A stretch of DNA of 64,000 nt from Theropithecus gelada (GCF_003255815.1 NC_037670.1:32125154-32189153); one strand, 5' to 3'; numbered from the stretch's first letter, positions 49,128 to 62,250 are shown. Notes: generated by a model not told the origin, from the sequence alone. Made by a program: numbers and translations.

Positions 49128-49219
49128 ATCTATTTAGATATATAAGTACTTTAAACTCAATGTATTCAAATTAAATATATCTATTTAGATATATAAGTAC
49201 TTTAAACTCAATGTATTCA
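49128..49219. repeat. 51-bp tandem duplication
   Basis: 41 bases beginning 'atctatttagatatataag' at 49128 recur identically at 49179, giving a period of 51. It sits just beyond the 5' end of the old L1. The identity suggests a recent local duplication. Confidence 0.95.
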
Positions 49220-49799
49220 TAAGTTACCTTTCCATCTCAGCATTTTTCTTTCTCCCAAATACTCTCAAATTAGCACTTTCTTCACCTATATTACCTAAAT
49301 GAGAGAATGCACTGTCATTCAAGTCAAATAAATTCTATGTCCTCAAAGACATTAGCTTAGTTTTTATTGTCACCTGATGGTAGATTATTGAAATAGTCTG
49401 TGAGCTATGGTATTGTCTACCATAACACCACATAAACACATAAAAGCAGTTATAGTGTTCTTTTAAAATGCAAAACTGAATATGCCACTCTTATAATTAA
49501 AATTCCTCAAGGAAATACTATAAATGTTAGTATAAAATACAAAATCATTTTGTTAACACAGAAAACTATTAAATAATAAGTCAACCAATGTCTGTACTTG
49601 GATTCTAAAATTCAGAAGCTGTGAAAGAGTGGAAATAGAAACATACTGATGTGGGTGAGTATGTGTGGTGGCTACCCCTGTTTTTCTTTCTTCTCTTCCC
49701 ACAAACCAGACTAGGCATCTCCATTGATTTCAGTGTTCTTTCATGATGCTTGTCTGGTGCACCAGTTTTTATGCTTATATTGCTGCTTTTAAAAAAAAT
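49220..49799. other. Unassigned DNA
   Basis: Nothing recognised. Confidence 0.4.
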
Positions 49800-50150
49800 C
49801 TGTGCCAGCTACCACTGCTGCTGCTCCTATCCCCTTCCATACATTTGTTGCAATCATGATGAGTTACTTTAAATTTTTCTAGCATCATGCTATTTCCTAC
49901 CTTCAATGGGCTTTTCTCTTTGGCCAAAGTACCTTCTCTATCTTTGTCCAAATACCAGGAGCCATATGCATCTATAATTTGACTGGTTACTTCCTCTGGG
50001 AAGACATTTCTAACTTCATAGTTTCATTGGATAACTCTCTTTCCTATGAAGTTTTTATATTTCTCTCTCCTAATGTTCTGATAACTTATTTGCCTTTCTA
50101 GATAGGATGAGTTCTCAATAAGTATGTACCATAGCTCTGTGTACCACATA
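49800..50150 (+). mobile_element. L2 fragment, sense
   Basis: 'ttcctctgggaagacatttctaac', 'ctctctcctaatgttctgataac' and 'ggatgagttctcaataagtatg' follow the L2 3' end. Confidence 0.6.
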
Positions 50151-50559
50151 ACTGTCAGATATAAGTTGATACATTTTAATCTGTAGGACATGTTTATAAT
50201 GATCTTAATGGAGGCTATCTCTTGATCCTTGTCATGTTTATTAGATGGACTACTGAGTTTACAAGTATGCTAAAAACACAAAAATAGGGAATACCATTAG
50301 AATAGTGTTCTTAAAGGCCTTACAAGCCAGATGATCCCCTAATATTTTAAAAGCCAGGCCCCTATAACGCCTATCCTAACATCCCATAAAGCAATTTTTA
50401 GTTGTTTTTCACTATGTACAACACTTTTTGAAAAGTAACACACATTTGCAGTCATTTCTTTATATGTCTGGCTCTGAAATGCAGAAGACTCGGTTATTCC
50501 CTATTTATCTTTTTGATCCAGATTGTAGCAGGGGGTAGGGCATGGTATAGCCAGTAAAT
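50151..50559. other. Unassigned DNA
   Basis: Nothing recognised before the L1PA insertion. Confidence 0.4.
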
Positions 50560-51825
50560 ATATATCAAGAATGGATTCCCTATTTAATAAATGGTGCCGG
50601 GAAAACTGGCTAGCCATATGTAGAAAGCTGAAACTGGATCCCTTCCTTACACCTTAAACAAAAATTTATTCAAGATGGATTAAAGGCTTAAATGTTAGAC
50701 CTAAAACCATAAAAACCCTAGAAGAAAACCTAGGCAATACCATTCAGGACATAGGCATGGGCAAGGACCTCATAACTAGAACACCAAAAGCAATGGCAAC
50801 AAAGCCAAAATTGACAAATGGGATCTAATTAAATTAAAGAGCTTCTGCACAGCAAAAGAAACTACCATCAGAGTGAACAGGCAACCTACATAATGGGAGA
50901 AAATTTTTACGGTCTACCCATCTGACAAAGGGCTATTATCCAGAATCTACAAAGAACTTAAACACATTTACAAGAAAACAATCAAACAACCCCATCAAAA
51001 AGTGGGCAAAGGGTATGAAGAGACACTTCTCAAAAGAAGACATTTATGCAGCCAACAGACACATGAAAAAATGCTTGTCATCACTGGCCATCAGAGAAAT
51101 GCAAATCAAAACTACAATGAGATACCATCTCACACCAGTTAGAATGGCGATTATTAAAAAGTCAAGAAACAACAGGTGCTGAAGAGGATGTGGAGAAATA
51201 GGAATGCTTTTACACTGTTGGTGGGGCTGTAAACTAGTTCAACCATTGTGGAAGGCAGTGTGGCGATTGCTCAAGGATCTAGAACTAGAAATACCATTTG
51301 ACCCAGCCGTCCCATTGCTGGGTATATACCGAAAGGATTATAAATCATGCTGCTATAAAGACACATGCACACATATGTTTATTACGGCACTATTCACAAT
51401 AGCAAAGAATTGGAACCAAATGTCCATCGAAGACAGACTGGATTAAGAAAATGTGGCACATATACACCATGGAATACTATGCAGCCCTAAAAAAGCATGA
51501 GTTCATGTCCTTTGTAGGGACATGGATGAAGCTGGAAATCATCATTCTGAGCAAATTATCACAAGGACAGAAAACCAAACACTGCATGTTCTCACTCATA
51601 GGTGGGAACTGAACAATGAGAACACTAAGACACAGAGTGTGGAACATCACACACCAGGGCCTGTCATGGGGTCGGGGGAGCGGGGAGGGATAGCATTAGG
51701 AGATACACCTAAATGTAAATGACGACTTAATGGGTGCAGCACACCAACATGGCACATGTATACATATGTAACAAACCTGTATGTTGTGCACATGTACCCT
51801 AGAGCTTGAAGTATAATAAAAAAAG
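50560..51825 (+). mobile_element. Primate L1 (L1PA-type) 3' end, 5' truncated
   Basis: Well preserved ORF2 C-terminus and short 3' UTR: 'ggattccctatttaataaatggtgc' region at 50571, 'cacaccagggcctgtcatgggg' at 51650, 'gggtgcagcacaccaacatggc' at 51732, and 'agtataataaaaaaag' end. 51204-51446 encodes the conserved ORF2 C-terminal segment (CWWGCKLVQPLW, then LLGIYRKDYKSCCYKDTCTH) before a frameshift near 51440. This is the youngest L1 in the window but is dead on arrival because of 5' truncation. A 7-bp match, agtaaat, near 50554 and 51833 may be part of its target duplication. Confidence 0.93.
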
Positions 51826-52837
51826 AGAAGTGAGTAAATTAATCAAATAAGTACTATTTTAAAAAATTCAAAGAGGACAATTGTAGAGGATATTCAAATC
51901 ACTTGAAATTCCAGAAACAATAAGTTATGACTGCCTAATAAGGGATTTTTTTATGTTTGGTCAATCATATTCAAATTAAAATTACTTTTTTATGGTTTAT
52001 CACATATTTCTCAGTTCCATCTAGGTTATGAGACAATGGCAGACAAGGGAATCGAATGCTATTTGTTGACATAAAGTTTGATTAAGAGGAAGTAGAGTAA
52101 ACTGCTTTTTAGAAGCTTTAAAGTGCTTTTTTGAAGGCTCTTTCAAAATTTTCAAAGCCAAATGGCTGATAGTGAATCCCTGTTTAGTAGGACATTCACA
52201 TTTCATTGTCTACAATCAAATTCATTATTTATGGGCACCAGACCTTGCTGCAGACAATTGACCTCACCCTTCTCCCTTCTTTCTCCGATCGTTAATGGCT
52301 TGAAATCTCAAAATAATTTATGGCCACATTTTATTTGTCATCCCTATGCCTTCTCATGTCTGAGTCCTGTTAATTTATCTTCAATGTCTTTCCATTCTTC
52401 TCTTGATTCATATTTCCCCAGCCCCTGCTTCAATAAATACATACTAGGTTCTTTGAGCAATCTCTTAATTCTTCTCCTACTTTGTATTTTTTCTTCATGA
52501 TTCATTTCACAACCCCATAAGCTATTTAATCTTTCTAAGAAAATTAAACCAAGACAACCCAACAAATGAAAAATCTCGCTGCTCAAAAATTCCATGATGA
52601 TTTACCTTCCCCCATCTTCTTTTATGGAAATGTAATCCTCACTGATGTAGGTTTCAGTAATGATGGCCCGTGCCTACCTTTTCCAATTTAGCTCTCGTGA
52701 ATCATTTTCTCAAATCCTCAGCTTCAGTAAAAGTTTTATGAATATGTGGCTAGGACATGAGTAGTCCCACTCATGACTCGTGCTCGGTTTATCTCATTCA
52801 TGAATGCCCTCTCCTTTTGCTATGTTTTATAAACTTT
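51826..52837. other. Unassigned DNA, possible L2 remnant
   Basis: 52240-52600 is pyrimidine-rich with 'cttctcatgtctgagtcctg'-like text that could be L2, but I cannot support it firmly. Overlapping frames of 83-112 codons show no known product. Confidence 0.35.
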
Positions 52838-52853
52838 TCATTATAAAACTTTT

Positions 52854-53157
52854 TTTTTTTTTTTTTTTTTTTTTTGAGACGGAGTCTCGCTCTGTAGCCC
52901 GGGCTGGAGTGCAGTGGCCGGATCTCAGCTCACTGCAAGCTCCGCCTCCCGGGTTCACGCCATTCTCCTGCGTCAGCCTCCCGAGTAGCTGGGACTACAG
53001 GCGCCCGCCACCTCGCCCGGCTAGTTTTTTGTATTTCTTAGTAGAGACGGGGTTTCACGGTGTTAGCCAGGATGGTCTCGATCTCCTGACCTCGTGATCC
53101 GCCCATCTCGGCCTCCCAAAGTGCTGGGATTACAGGCTTGAGCCACCGCGCCCGGCC
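52854..53157 (-). mobile_element. AluY-like, antisense, Old World monkey type
   Basis: Intact, with 'ggcttgagccaccgcgcccggcc' end and a perfect 16-bp target duplication, tcattataaaacttt(t) at 52838-52853 and 53158-53173. Confidence 0.97.
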
Positions 53158-53460
53158 TCATTATAAAACTTTTAATCAGCAGAAAAATAGAATACCGTGC
53201 TCCTTTTTATTTACTACCTTGTTTTAACACTCATGAGCATTTTGAAATGCTTGACCATCATTTTTCTGAAATATTAAAAACAAATCACAAATATTGTGAT
53301 ATTTCATGTTTCAAGAGAGTTCATTATGCATCTTTAAAACTAAGGGCATTTTCTTACTTTATTATAATAGTAATATTAATGTTTCCTTTACATCTCTAAT
53401 GGAGTAGTTAAAAAGATTATTTTAAAACGTTGTTTTAGTTGTATTTTCAAAGTCTATTTT

Positions 53461-56050
53461 TAAAAGCAGATTTAATTCACAAAAAAATTGAGAAGGAAAT
53501 ACAGAATTTCCTAAATATCCCTTGCCCTGATACATGGAGAGCCTCCCTCATGCCCTCAACCAGAGGTATATTTGTTGCCTTCCATGAACCTACATGGACA
53601 CATCACTATCATCCAATGTCCATAGTTAACATAAGGGTTCACCTGTGCTATTGCACATTCTATAATTTTGACAAGTGTATCAACCATTATATTACTATAA
53701 TGAGTATTTTCACTGCTCTAAAAGTCCTTTCTCCTCAACCTATTTATCCCTCTATCCCTCTGTCTTCTCTGTCCTCTGTAACCAATGATCTTTTTAGTAT
53801 CTCCATAGTTCTTCCTTTATGAGAATGCCATATAGTTGGAAACATACCGTTTAGAACTTTTTTATATTGGCTTCTTTTACTTAGTAATATGCATTTAAGT
53901 TTCCTCCATGTCTCTGCATGGCTCTCATTTCATTTGTGTGTTGAATAAGACTGCATTGTGTGAATGTTCCACTGTCTTATTTATCAATTCGCCCACTAAA
54001 AGACATTTTGGTCGCTTCCAAGTTTTGGCAACTATGAATAAAGCTACTATAAACATCCATGTGTAGGTTTTGGTGTGGACATGTTTTCAACTCATTTGGG
54101 TAAATAACTAGGAGTGCAATTGCTGGATCATAAAGTAAGGGTTATATTTAGTTATGTAAGAAACTGCCAGTGTATCTTATGAAGTTGCTATACCAGTTTG
54201 AATTCTTACCAGCAATGAATGAACCTTCCTGTTGCTCCTCATCCCTGTCATGGTTTAGTTTTGTTGGTGTTCTGTGTTTCAACCTTTCCAATAGGTGTGT
54301 AGCAGTATCTTTTTGCTGCTTTAATTTGCATTTCCCTTATGACATATGATATGGAGCACTTTTTTCATCTGCTTCTTTGCCATTTGTACATCTTCTTTAG
54401 TGAGGTGTTTGTTAAAGTCTTGGCTCACTTTTAAAATCAGGTTGTTTAGTCTCTTATTGTTGAGTCATAATAATTTCTTGTATATTTTGGATAATCGTAT
54501 GTTATCACGTAAGTCTTTTGCAAAGACTTCTTTCCCAGTCCATGGCTTGTCTTTTCATTCTCTTTATAGTGTCTTTTGCAGAACAAACTTTAAAAAAATA
54601 TTTTAAGTAAGGCTAGCTTATCAAATTTTACTTTCTTAGATTATGCCTTTGGTTTCGTAACTAAAAAGGCATTGTCATACTCCAGGCCATCTAGATTTTC
54701 TCCTATGGTATATTCTAGCCGTTTTAGTTTTGCATGTTATTTTGTCCCATGACACATTTTGATGTAATTCTTGTGAAGTGTATAAGGTCCGTGTCTAGAC
54801 TTATGTTATGGCATACAAATGTCCAGTTGTTCCAGCACCATTTGTTAAAAAGATTATCCATTATTGGCTGGGTGCAGTGGTTCACACCTGTAATCCCAGT
54901 ACTTTGGGAGGCCGAGGAGGGTAGGTCACGAGGTCAGGAGATTGAGACCATCCTGGTTAACATGGTGAAACCCTGTCTCTACTAACAAAAAAAATTAGCT
55001 GGGCATGGTGGCAGGCACCTGCAGTCCCAGCTACTTGGGAGGCTGAGGCAGGAGAATGGTGTGAACCCAGGAGGCGGAGCTTGCAGTGAGCCAAGATTGT
55101 GCCACTGCACTCCAGCCTGGGTGACAGAGCGAGACTCCATCCCAAACCAAAAAAAAAAAAAAAAAAGATTATCATTGCACTATTGTATTACCTTTGCTTC
55201 TTTGTTAAAGAAAAGTTGACTATATTTATGTTCATCTACTTCTGGGCTCTCTATTCCGTTTCATTGACCTGTTTGTTTCTTCACTGTCTTGATTACTGCA
55301 GCTTTGTAGTAAATCTTAAAGTTATGTAGCGTCAGTTCTCTGACTTTGTTCTTTACTTTTAATATTGAGTTGGCTACTAAGGGTCTTTTGCTTCTCCATA
55401 TAACTTAATAATCAATTCGTTGATATCCACAAAATAATTGTTGGAATTGGATTGTGATTACATTGAATCTATAGATAAAGTTGGGAAGAACTGACAGCTT
55501 GACAACACTGAGTCTTATATATGAACATGGAATTTCTTTCCATTTATTTAGTTTTTGTTTGATTTTTTTCAGCAGCGTTTTGGACTTTTACTCACTTGGA
55601 TTGGTATATATTTTGTTAGAGTTAACATTTAAGCATTTCATTTTTGGGGGTGCTAATGTAAATAGTAGGCTCCTTACCTTTTTAAAATTTCAAATTCTAC
55701 TTGTTTGTTGCTGGCATTTAGGAAAGCAATTTAGTTTTGCATATTAATGTTGTGTTTTGCAATCTTGCTATAATTGCTTATTAATTCCAGAGGTTTTCTT
55801 GTTGATTCTTTTGGGTTTTCTACATAAATGACCATGTGAAGAAAGGCAGTTTTATTTCTTCCTTTCCAATAAGTATGCCTTTATTTCTTTTTCTTGTTTA
55901 ATGGCATTAGCTAGGACATACAGTTGGAAAGTTGTGATAAGAGGGAACAGCTTTGACTTATTCCTGATTTTAGTGTGAAGTCTGAGTTTCTCACCATTAA
56001 GTATGATGTTAGCCGTAGGTTTCTTGTAGCTCTTTTTTCTTTATCAACTT
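53461..56050 (-). mobile_element. Old L1 (L1M-type) 3' half, antisense
   Basis: Antisense 3' UTR from about 53461 ('ttgccttccatgaacctacatggacac' region), then ORF2 antisense: 'ttttggcaactatgaataaagc' near 54024, 'ggatcataaagtaagg' near 54126, 'tatgttatggcatacaaatgtccagttgttccagcaccatttgtt' region at 54802-54846, 'ttttgatttttttcagcagcg' near 55560, ending near 56050. Split by a sense Alu. Confidence 0.88.
54866..55161 (+). mobile_element. Alu, sense, inside the old L1
   Basis: From 'ggctgggtgcagtggttcac' to an A-tail with 'caaaccaaaa'. Target duplication 'aaaaagattatccatt' (from 54847) and 'aaaaagattatcatt' (from 55162), one base different. Confidence 0.95.
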
Positions 56051-56399
56051 GAGGAAGTTCCCCTCTTTTTTTAAACTCAGGATTCAAATAAGTTCCACAC
56101 ATTGCATTTAGTTATACATTTTAAGTCTCTTCAAATTCAGAACAGCTCTGCCTTTATATGCCATTGGCTTGCTGAAAAAATTAGACCAGTTGTCTTCTAG
56201 AATAAGGCACATTCTTTGTTTAGTTGTTTACTCATGATGTTTAACTTGTTCCTCTTGTAACTCCTTTATTTTCTGTAAATTGTAAGTCAGATCATAAGTC
56301 TTGGTTTAATGCAGGCTTGATACTTCGGCGAGTATGCAGAGGTGATGCAGTGTATTTCACTGCACACACTGGTTGTTTCAGCCCTGTTTTAATCTAAAC

Positions 56400-56960
56400 C
56401 ATTCTCATTTCTCCAATTATGCTTCAGGTTTCTCCATCCCATCTATGAAGCATCATATTCCTTTCTAGCTTTCATTGATTTCTTCCTTCCTCTGAACTTC
56501 TGTGATAGTTATGTTCTGTAACATATTACAGCATTTCACACTTATCTTTATGTTATGCTATATGCCATTTTGAAGTATATTTTCTATTTTGTGCTAAAAT
56601 TGTCCAAATGGATTGTAGGTCGCTAGAATTCAGTCCCCAAATATATATTTTTCCTATAGCAATAAGAATGATATAGGTTTTCACTGTATACCTTCTTTTT
56701 TGATATCATGGTTAATTCCACAGAAGCCTATTCATATCATTTTTATTTTTAAAATGAAAAATTAAATATAGATACTTTGTTCATGTTACTTATATTTTAT
56801 AGAGGAATCAAATTTGACAAGAGCAAACATAACACACAATAATAAGAATAACTGTAGGTGCTAAGACCATTATGCATAAACCACGTAGGTACTGAGACCA
56901 TACTCAGCACACATACTGAGACCACACTCAATAAATATTTGTCTGAACAAATGAATGATG
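56400..56960 (+). mobile_element. Probable L2 fragment, sense
   Basis: 'gctttcattgatttcttccttcctctgaacttctg' region, 'tacagcatttcacacttatc' and a terminal 'actcaataaatatttgtctgaacaaatgaatg' match L2 3' text. Near 56868-56935 a short unit 'tactgagaccayactca' is repeated two to three times. Confidence 0.5.
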
Positions 56961-59919
56961 CTTGCTTGATTTGTTTATACTGTGAAAACTATTGTGCTGC
57001 CTTATATCAAGACTATTTTTTAAAAGGAGTAAACTGACTACTGATTATTATGGCAACCAGAAACCTATTTAAGTAGTTCTCCCTAACAATTTTCTAAAGA
57101 CATTCTACCAAGGATAATCTGCAAACTTAAGTGCATGTGCAGTTTTCTACAACTGTTAAGGTAGTCTTAACTGAATTAAGTGAGCTGATGATCTCTGGAG
57201 GTTTATTTCTCCTATTTACTGCCCAGAGCTCTTCCTATATTCCTTCTTTTGGCTCTAGCAGAGTTTTCAGAAACAAACTAATAAAGTATGTATCAACTCT
57301 AGTCATTAGTTCTTCATAATATGGAATTGGTTTAGTAAGTAAATAAAGCTGCCATTCTGCCTGACTAATAACATTGGGCAACTCTTGAGGGCTTTAAACA
57401 GCGTTACACTTTGTTTCTGGGTAGCTGTATATAAATGCAAATTATTGTGTTATGTTTCCTAAAATACTCTTGGTCCTTATTATATACCAATGTGGCATGG
57501 TGGAAGTAGGTGCTAACAAAGGCAGGAAATCTCTCTTGGATTAAGATCTGGTATGCTTGTGGAAAAATTATGCTTACATTGTCATTACATTTTACATTAC
57601 CTCATTTGTTTGGATTTTATGACTATCATCTGCTGTTGTTTGGAGTGCTGTGAGCAAGTAGTTCTTCTCAGGATATGTCAAAAAGGTTTACCAAGTGTAA
57701 ATAAATATTGAAGATAAAGTGTCAACTGTTTCTAAACAAATATTCAACATTTTTTACAGTAAAAATTAACAAATACATTGTAGATCAAGCAAAAGTTAAA
57801 TAAAGTTATGCTCTCTAGAGCTTTCTCAATTCCATAGGTTCCTGATTCAGTTTTCCATTATCTAAAGCATCCCTTTAGTTTTCAAATTTTTCATTCATTT
57901 GATGTTTTCTTTATTCAGAAAATAATACATGTCTGTAATAATAAGTAAAGCAATACAAATATGCATAAAGATGGTGTTAGTTATGTCTCATGCTGCTGCC
58001 CACAGGCATTCCCTTCAAATGACCTTCCATTACTTTCTACTTCCTTGTACAGGTGCAGTTTTATACCTGTACAGATAAAATACAGATGCAATTTTATCTC
58101 CACCCATGCATAAACACATATGGGGGTTTGGAGTTTGTTGTTTCAGATGAAAAAGAATTGCATAACACATATGAGGCCCTTGCCTTTTTTATCTTGGTAT
58201 GTATTTTGGATATGCTGTAAGTAAACAGATGCAGTCTCTATGCGTATCATATATCACATACATAAATCTAAACATATACATGATATATTCATTATTCTGG
58301 AAATTTTTTCAATGAAGTTTCTGTCTTTTTAAATTTATTTCCTTTTTTGTTACCAATTTACCCTCTCTCATCTCCATCCACCCACCCAACACTCCACATC
58401 ATCTTCCTACCCCTATCCCATCCAGATGACTGGATACTTAATTATCTAGTATATTTCTCTCTCCCAATATATACATATGTATGTATATTATTTCATAAAC
58501 AGATATAGACAGATAGATATAAATAAATATTTTATTTAATGTTTTAAGTTTTGAGCTGTTGTTCTTTTTAGAGCTATAGATCTACTGACCTCTTTGGTCC
58601 ACACAGGGAATTGGAGTAAAATCTCTCTGTTTAGAAGCCAAACATGATTCAATCCCACAGGCGTTTAGGGTTTTAAGGCTCTTAAAAGAGACTGGAAGAA
58701 CTTAGTGTTCTGGGTTTTCCCTGTCAATATTTTTCCTTTCAACCTTGTTACGGTGTAATTTTTGCAATTGCCTTTTGCTACCGAACCAGAAATTTTGCTC
58801 CAGACTGTCATATATTACAGTAATTTCCTTTCTCAGACTTTTCTCAACCTGTTATCACTATCACAACTTTAGTGAAAATGACCCCTCTGATATCTCATGG
58901 TGCTGTATTTCTAAACTATCAGAAAATTTTAAGCTTCCTGCCACAATTTACTAAGTACGGTTTCTGGATATTGCATAATAAGTCAATTATAAAGATGTTC
59001 TATCCACTTCCATACAAAGCAAACCAGCTTGAGGGTTGGTAACTCTGAGGTAAACAAGTACGTAACGAATGAACAGAGCACAGCATTTGTGATCAATGTG
59101 TAGGTCTGCAGTGCAGTGATGGTTTTCAAGCTCACTCTTCTGTTTATTTTTTAGGATGCTGAACATAATAGACTTGATGGAAAACTCTGACATGGCCAGT
59201 CTACAAAAGGTAAAAAAGATTTTCTGTGATCTGTCTCTGAGTAGAACATACACAGAATTCTTCAGCAGAAAACATAAACAGGTACCTTATAATAAACTGC
59301 AAGTGGTCATTCTACAAGGAGAAGCACATAGCTACTATTCTAATAGATCACAAGGGTTAGACCTTAGAGCTTCAACAGGTAGAAAACATATTGGCTTTTT
59401 TTGCAAATTCTGGGAATTTTCTGCTTCATTTTGTTCAAATGGCTTTATCTGGACCCATCATCTCCTGTCAGGGCATGAAGATCATACTCCAAATGGCTGC
59501 TCCCATGGCCATCATGTGGATGGGGTTTAGGGTCCATCCCAACACATGGGGGACTGGAGAGACTTCCTATACCTAACTGCTAGGCCTCTGTTGCTTTATT
59601 GTGATTGCATTTATGATATTTTATCAACCCCTCTTGATGTTAACCTCTCTGAGGGCAGGGAACATGCCAATATTATTGACCGTATAACTGTCGGCATCCA
59701 GCTCAGCGTCAGAATTTATGTTATTACTCTAGAAATCCTTTCTGAAAGAATCCATATTTGAAGAGAGGAAGGTTGTTAAGAAGTTTCTCTTTCCAGAAAG
59801 TTGGTGGACCTATGATTTTCCTGCCATGACTCCCTTTTCATTTCCTTTTTAACTTTTATCTGCTCCTTCCCTGATTTGCAAACACCTTTTTAAAAAATTC
59901 ACTTATGATTATTGGAATA
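56961..59919. other. Long unassigned, largely single-copy stretch
   Basis: About 3 kb with no repeat I can name, apart from a TA-rich run near 58465-58535 and a possible L2 trace near 59640-59740 ('ctctgagggcagggaac'). A 124-codon open frame at 59156-59530 has no recognisable domain. Nothing supports a transcribed gene. Confidence 0.4.
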
Positions 59920-59924
59920 CTGTA

Positions 59925-60300
59925 TGATATGGTTCAGCCTTGCTCCCCCTCCCCAAATCTCGTCTTGAATTGTAGTTCCCATAATCCTCAGGTGGCATGG
60001 GAAGGACCCAGAGAGAGGTAATTGAATCCTGGGGCAGTTACCCACATGCTGCTGTTCTCCTGAGAGCAAGTACGTTCTCATGAGTTCTGATCGTTCTATA
60101 AGTGGATATTTCCGCTTGTGCTTATTCTCCTTCTTGCCACCATGTGAAGAAGGGCGTGCTTGCTTCCCCTTCTGCCATGATTATAAGTTTCCTGAGGCCT
60201 CCCCAGGTGTGTAGAACTGTGAGTTAATTAAACCTCTTTCCTTTATAAATTACCCAGTCTTGGATATTTCTTCATAGCAGAGTGAGAACGGACTAATACA
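59925..60300 (+). mobile_element. MST-type MaLR solo LTR
   Basis: Begins 'tgatatggttcagccttg', ends 'cggactaataca', and is flanked by a perfect 5-bp duplication, ctgta at 59920-59924 and 60301-60305. This proves both LTR edges and the 5-bp MaLR target size. Confidence 0.95.
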
Positions 60301-60305
60301 CTGTA

Positions 60306-60799
60306 TTTCTGAAGTTACGACAAACTTTATCCAATTACTTTCTATATTTAAAGCTCAGTTTTCTCCTGAGTTGCAGATTTTTGCAAGAACCTGCCAGTAA
60401 AAATCTTTATTTGGCCCTTCCACAGATGACATTTATGTGTAATCAAGTAAACTTTTGCAGCTCCACTTTGATAGTCCCCCAAATGTTCCAATTCCCATAT
60501 CACATGTGCCATTATTTCCACAATTAGTCATTGACTGTCCAATTCATTGTTTATTTTGTGCTCTGTTTTATGCCTTAGCCCCCTTCATTCTCACACTACG
60601 TGGGCATGTTCTTTAACTTCTATCCCTTAATTATCTATTTGATCTAGGCCTTCATAGGAATCTTAGTTGCTGCTTTTTACATTAAGACCTTGCATTGACT
60701 TGTTACACAGCCTCCGGAATGGTGTTTTGGTCTGTGGTCATACTCTCTGGCCACCTTTCCTTCAATTGGATGCCATAATTATTTGTATAAAACATGCAA
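60306..60799. other. Unassigned DNA
   Basis: Nothing recognised. Confidence 0.4.
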
Positions 60800-61107
60800 T
60801 TCTTATTTTTATTTTATTTTTCCATGAGTTATTGGAGTACAGGTGGTATTTGGTTACATGAGTAAGTTCTTTAGTGGTGATTTGTGAAATTTTGGTGTAC
60901 CCGTCACCCAAGCAGTATACACTGCACCATATTTGTAGTCTTTTATCCCTCACCCCCTAATTCTTCCCCCCAAATTCCCAAAGTCCATTCTTATACTTTT
61001 GCATCCTCATAGCTTAGCTCCCACATATCAGTGAGAACGTACGATGATTGGTTTTTCATTCCTGAGTTACTTCACTTAGAATAATAGTCTCCAGTCTCAT
61101 CCAGGTA
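60800..61107 (-). mobile_element. L1 3' end (L1PB/L1MA-like), antisense
   Basis: 'ggtggtatttggttacatgagtaag', 'gtgtacccgtcacccaagcag', 'cccacatatcagtgagaacgtacg' follow a primate-age L1 3' region in reverse, 5' truncated. Confidence 0.92.
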
Positions 61108-61179
61108 AAGGAAAATATTACAACTTTCTAAAACATTAGCCAGTGCACCCATTACAAAATATATATGGACTTGATGTTC

Positions 61180-61640
61180 TAGTTTCTCTTCACTGCCCAG
61201 GGCTTCATTTCTTGCCAGTGACTTTACTCACTTTTCTCTCAATAAGTAACATCAATTCATGACTTTGCAGTCCAATACTTTTTTCACGCTTTGCATTTTT
61301 GTTTCCCCTGCCTGGCATACACTTTACCCCTAATATATTTTTCCTTGGTTAAAAATTTATCCAAATGTAACCTTCAGTGAGAATATTTTTGATCTCTTTG
61401 CTCTACAATCTGCCTCTTTTGCATCCAAACATGAGCTTCTCCTCTGTGTCCTACTTGGCCATTACATCACCTATCATGTTGTAGCATACATGTTTATTTA
61501 CAGATTTGTTTTTCTGCTTAAAAACTCTCTTCCCATAAGTAATACTAAGACTTAACTGGAAGTCCTATATAGAAATTACTTAATAAATATTTATTAAACA
61601 AGTGAATATTAATAAATTTAAAGAATGAATAACATGGCCA
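61180..61640 (+). mobile_element. L2 fragment, sense
   Basis: 'cacgctttgcatttttgtttcccctgcctggcatac' region (61287-61320), 'gtaaccttcagtgagaatattttt' and 'ttacttaataaatatttattaaac' match the L2 3' end. Confidence 0.7.
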
Positions 61641-61838
61641 GGCCAAAGTAGTTTAATTCAAAATAAACCTAGAACTCCCTGCTCCTGAAACATACCAAAA
61701 GGTACTTTGCCTGGTAAATTATGAAAACACATCAGTTTGGAAAAGGAAAATGTACTTAATCTAGGGCACTGATGTGGATTTAGTGTGAATTTAATAATGT
61801 GTCTTCCTTGCCTAGAATTAGATTGAATAATTAAGCAT

Positions 61839-62109
61839 TCTTTTTTTTGAGATGAAATCTTGCTCAGTCACCCAGGCTGGAGTGCAGTGGTGTAATCTCA
61901 GCCCACTGCAACCTCAGCCTCTTGGGTTCAAGTGATCCTCCTGTCTCAGCCTCCCCAGTAGCTGGGGCTACAGGCACCCAACACCACACCTGGCTAAGTT
62001 TTGTAGTTTTAGTAGAGATGGGGTTTTGCCATGTTGGCCAGGATGGTCTCGAACTCCTAAACCTAGGTGATCCACTTGCCTCAGCCTCCCAAAGTGCTGG
62101 GATTACAGG
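61839..62109 (-). mobile_element. Alu, antisense, lacking its 5' end
   Basis: 'gagatgaaatcttgctcagtc' to 'gctgggattacagg'; the last 20 or so bases of the normal 5' end are missing. It lies about 140 bp downstream of the KRTAP20-3-like stop codon. Confidence 0.94.
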
Positions 62110-62250
62110 GAATCATTAACAATTCTAGTTGGGTTAAACAAATAAAAGAAGTGTAGTAGAACAGCAAAAATGGACCCAATTGTAGATATTATTCAGTCAA
62201 TGCCTGATAATAACCATGTACTATAATCACACTGGTGCCAGCAGTCAAAT

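Noticed and set aside
59156..59530. 124-codon frame, considered as a small gene
   Set aside because: No known motif, no Gly/Tyr or Cys bias of KAP proteins, and no promoter or splice support; kept as unassigned.
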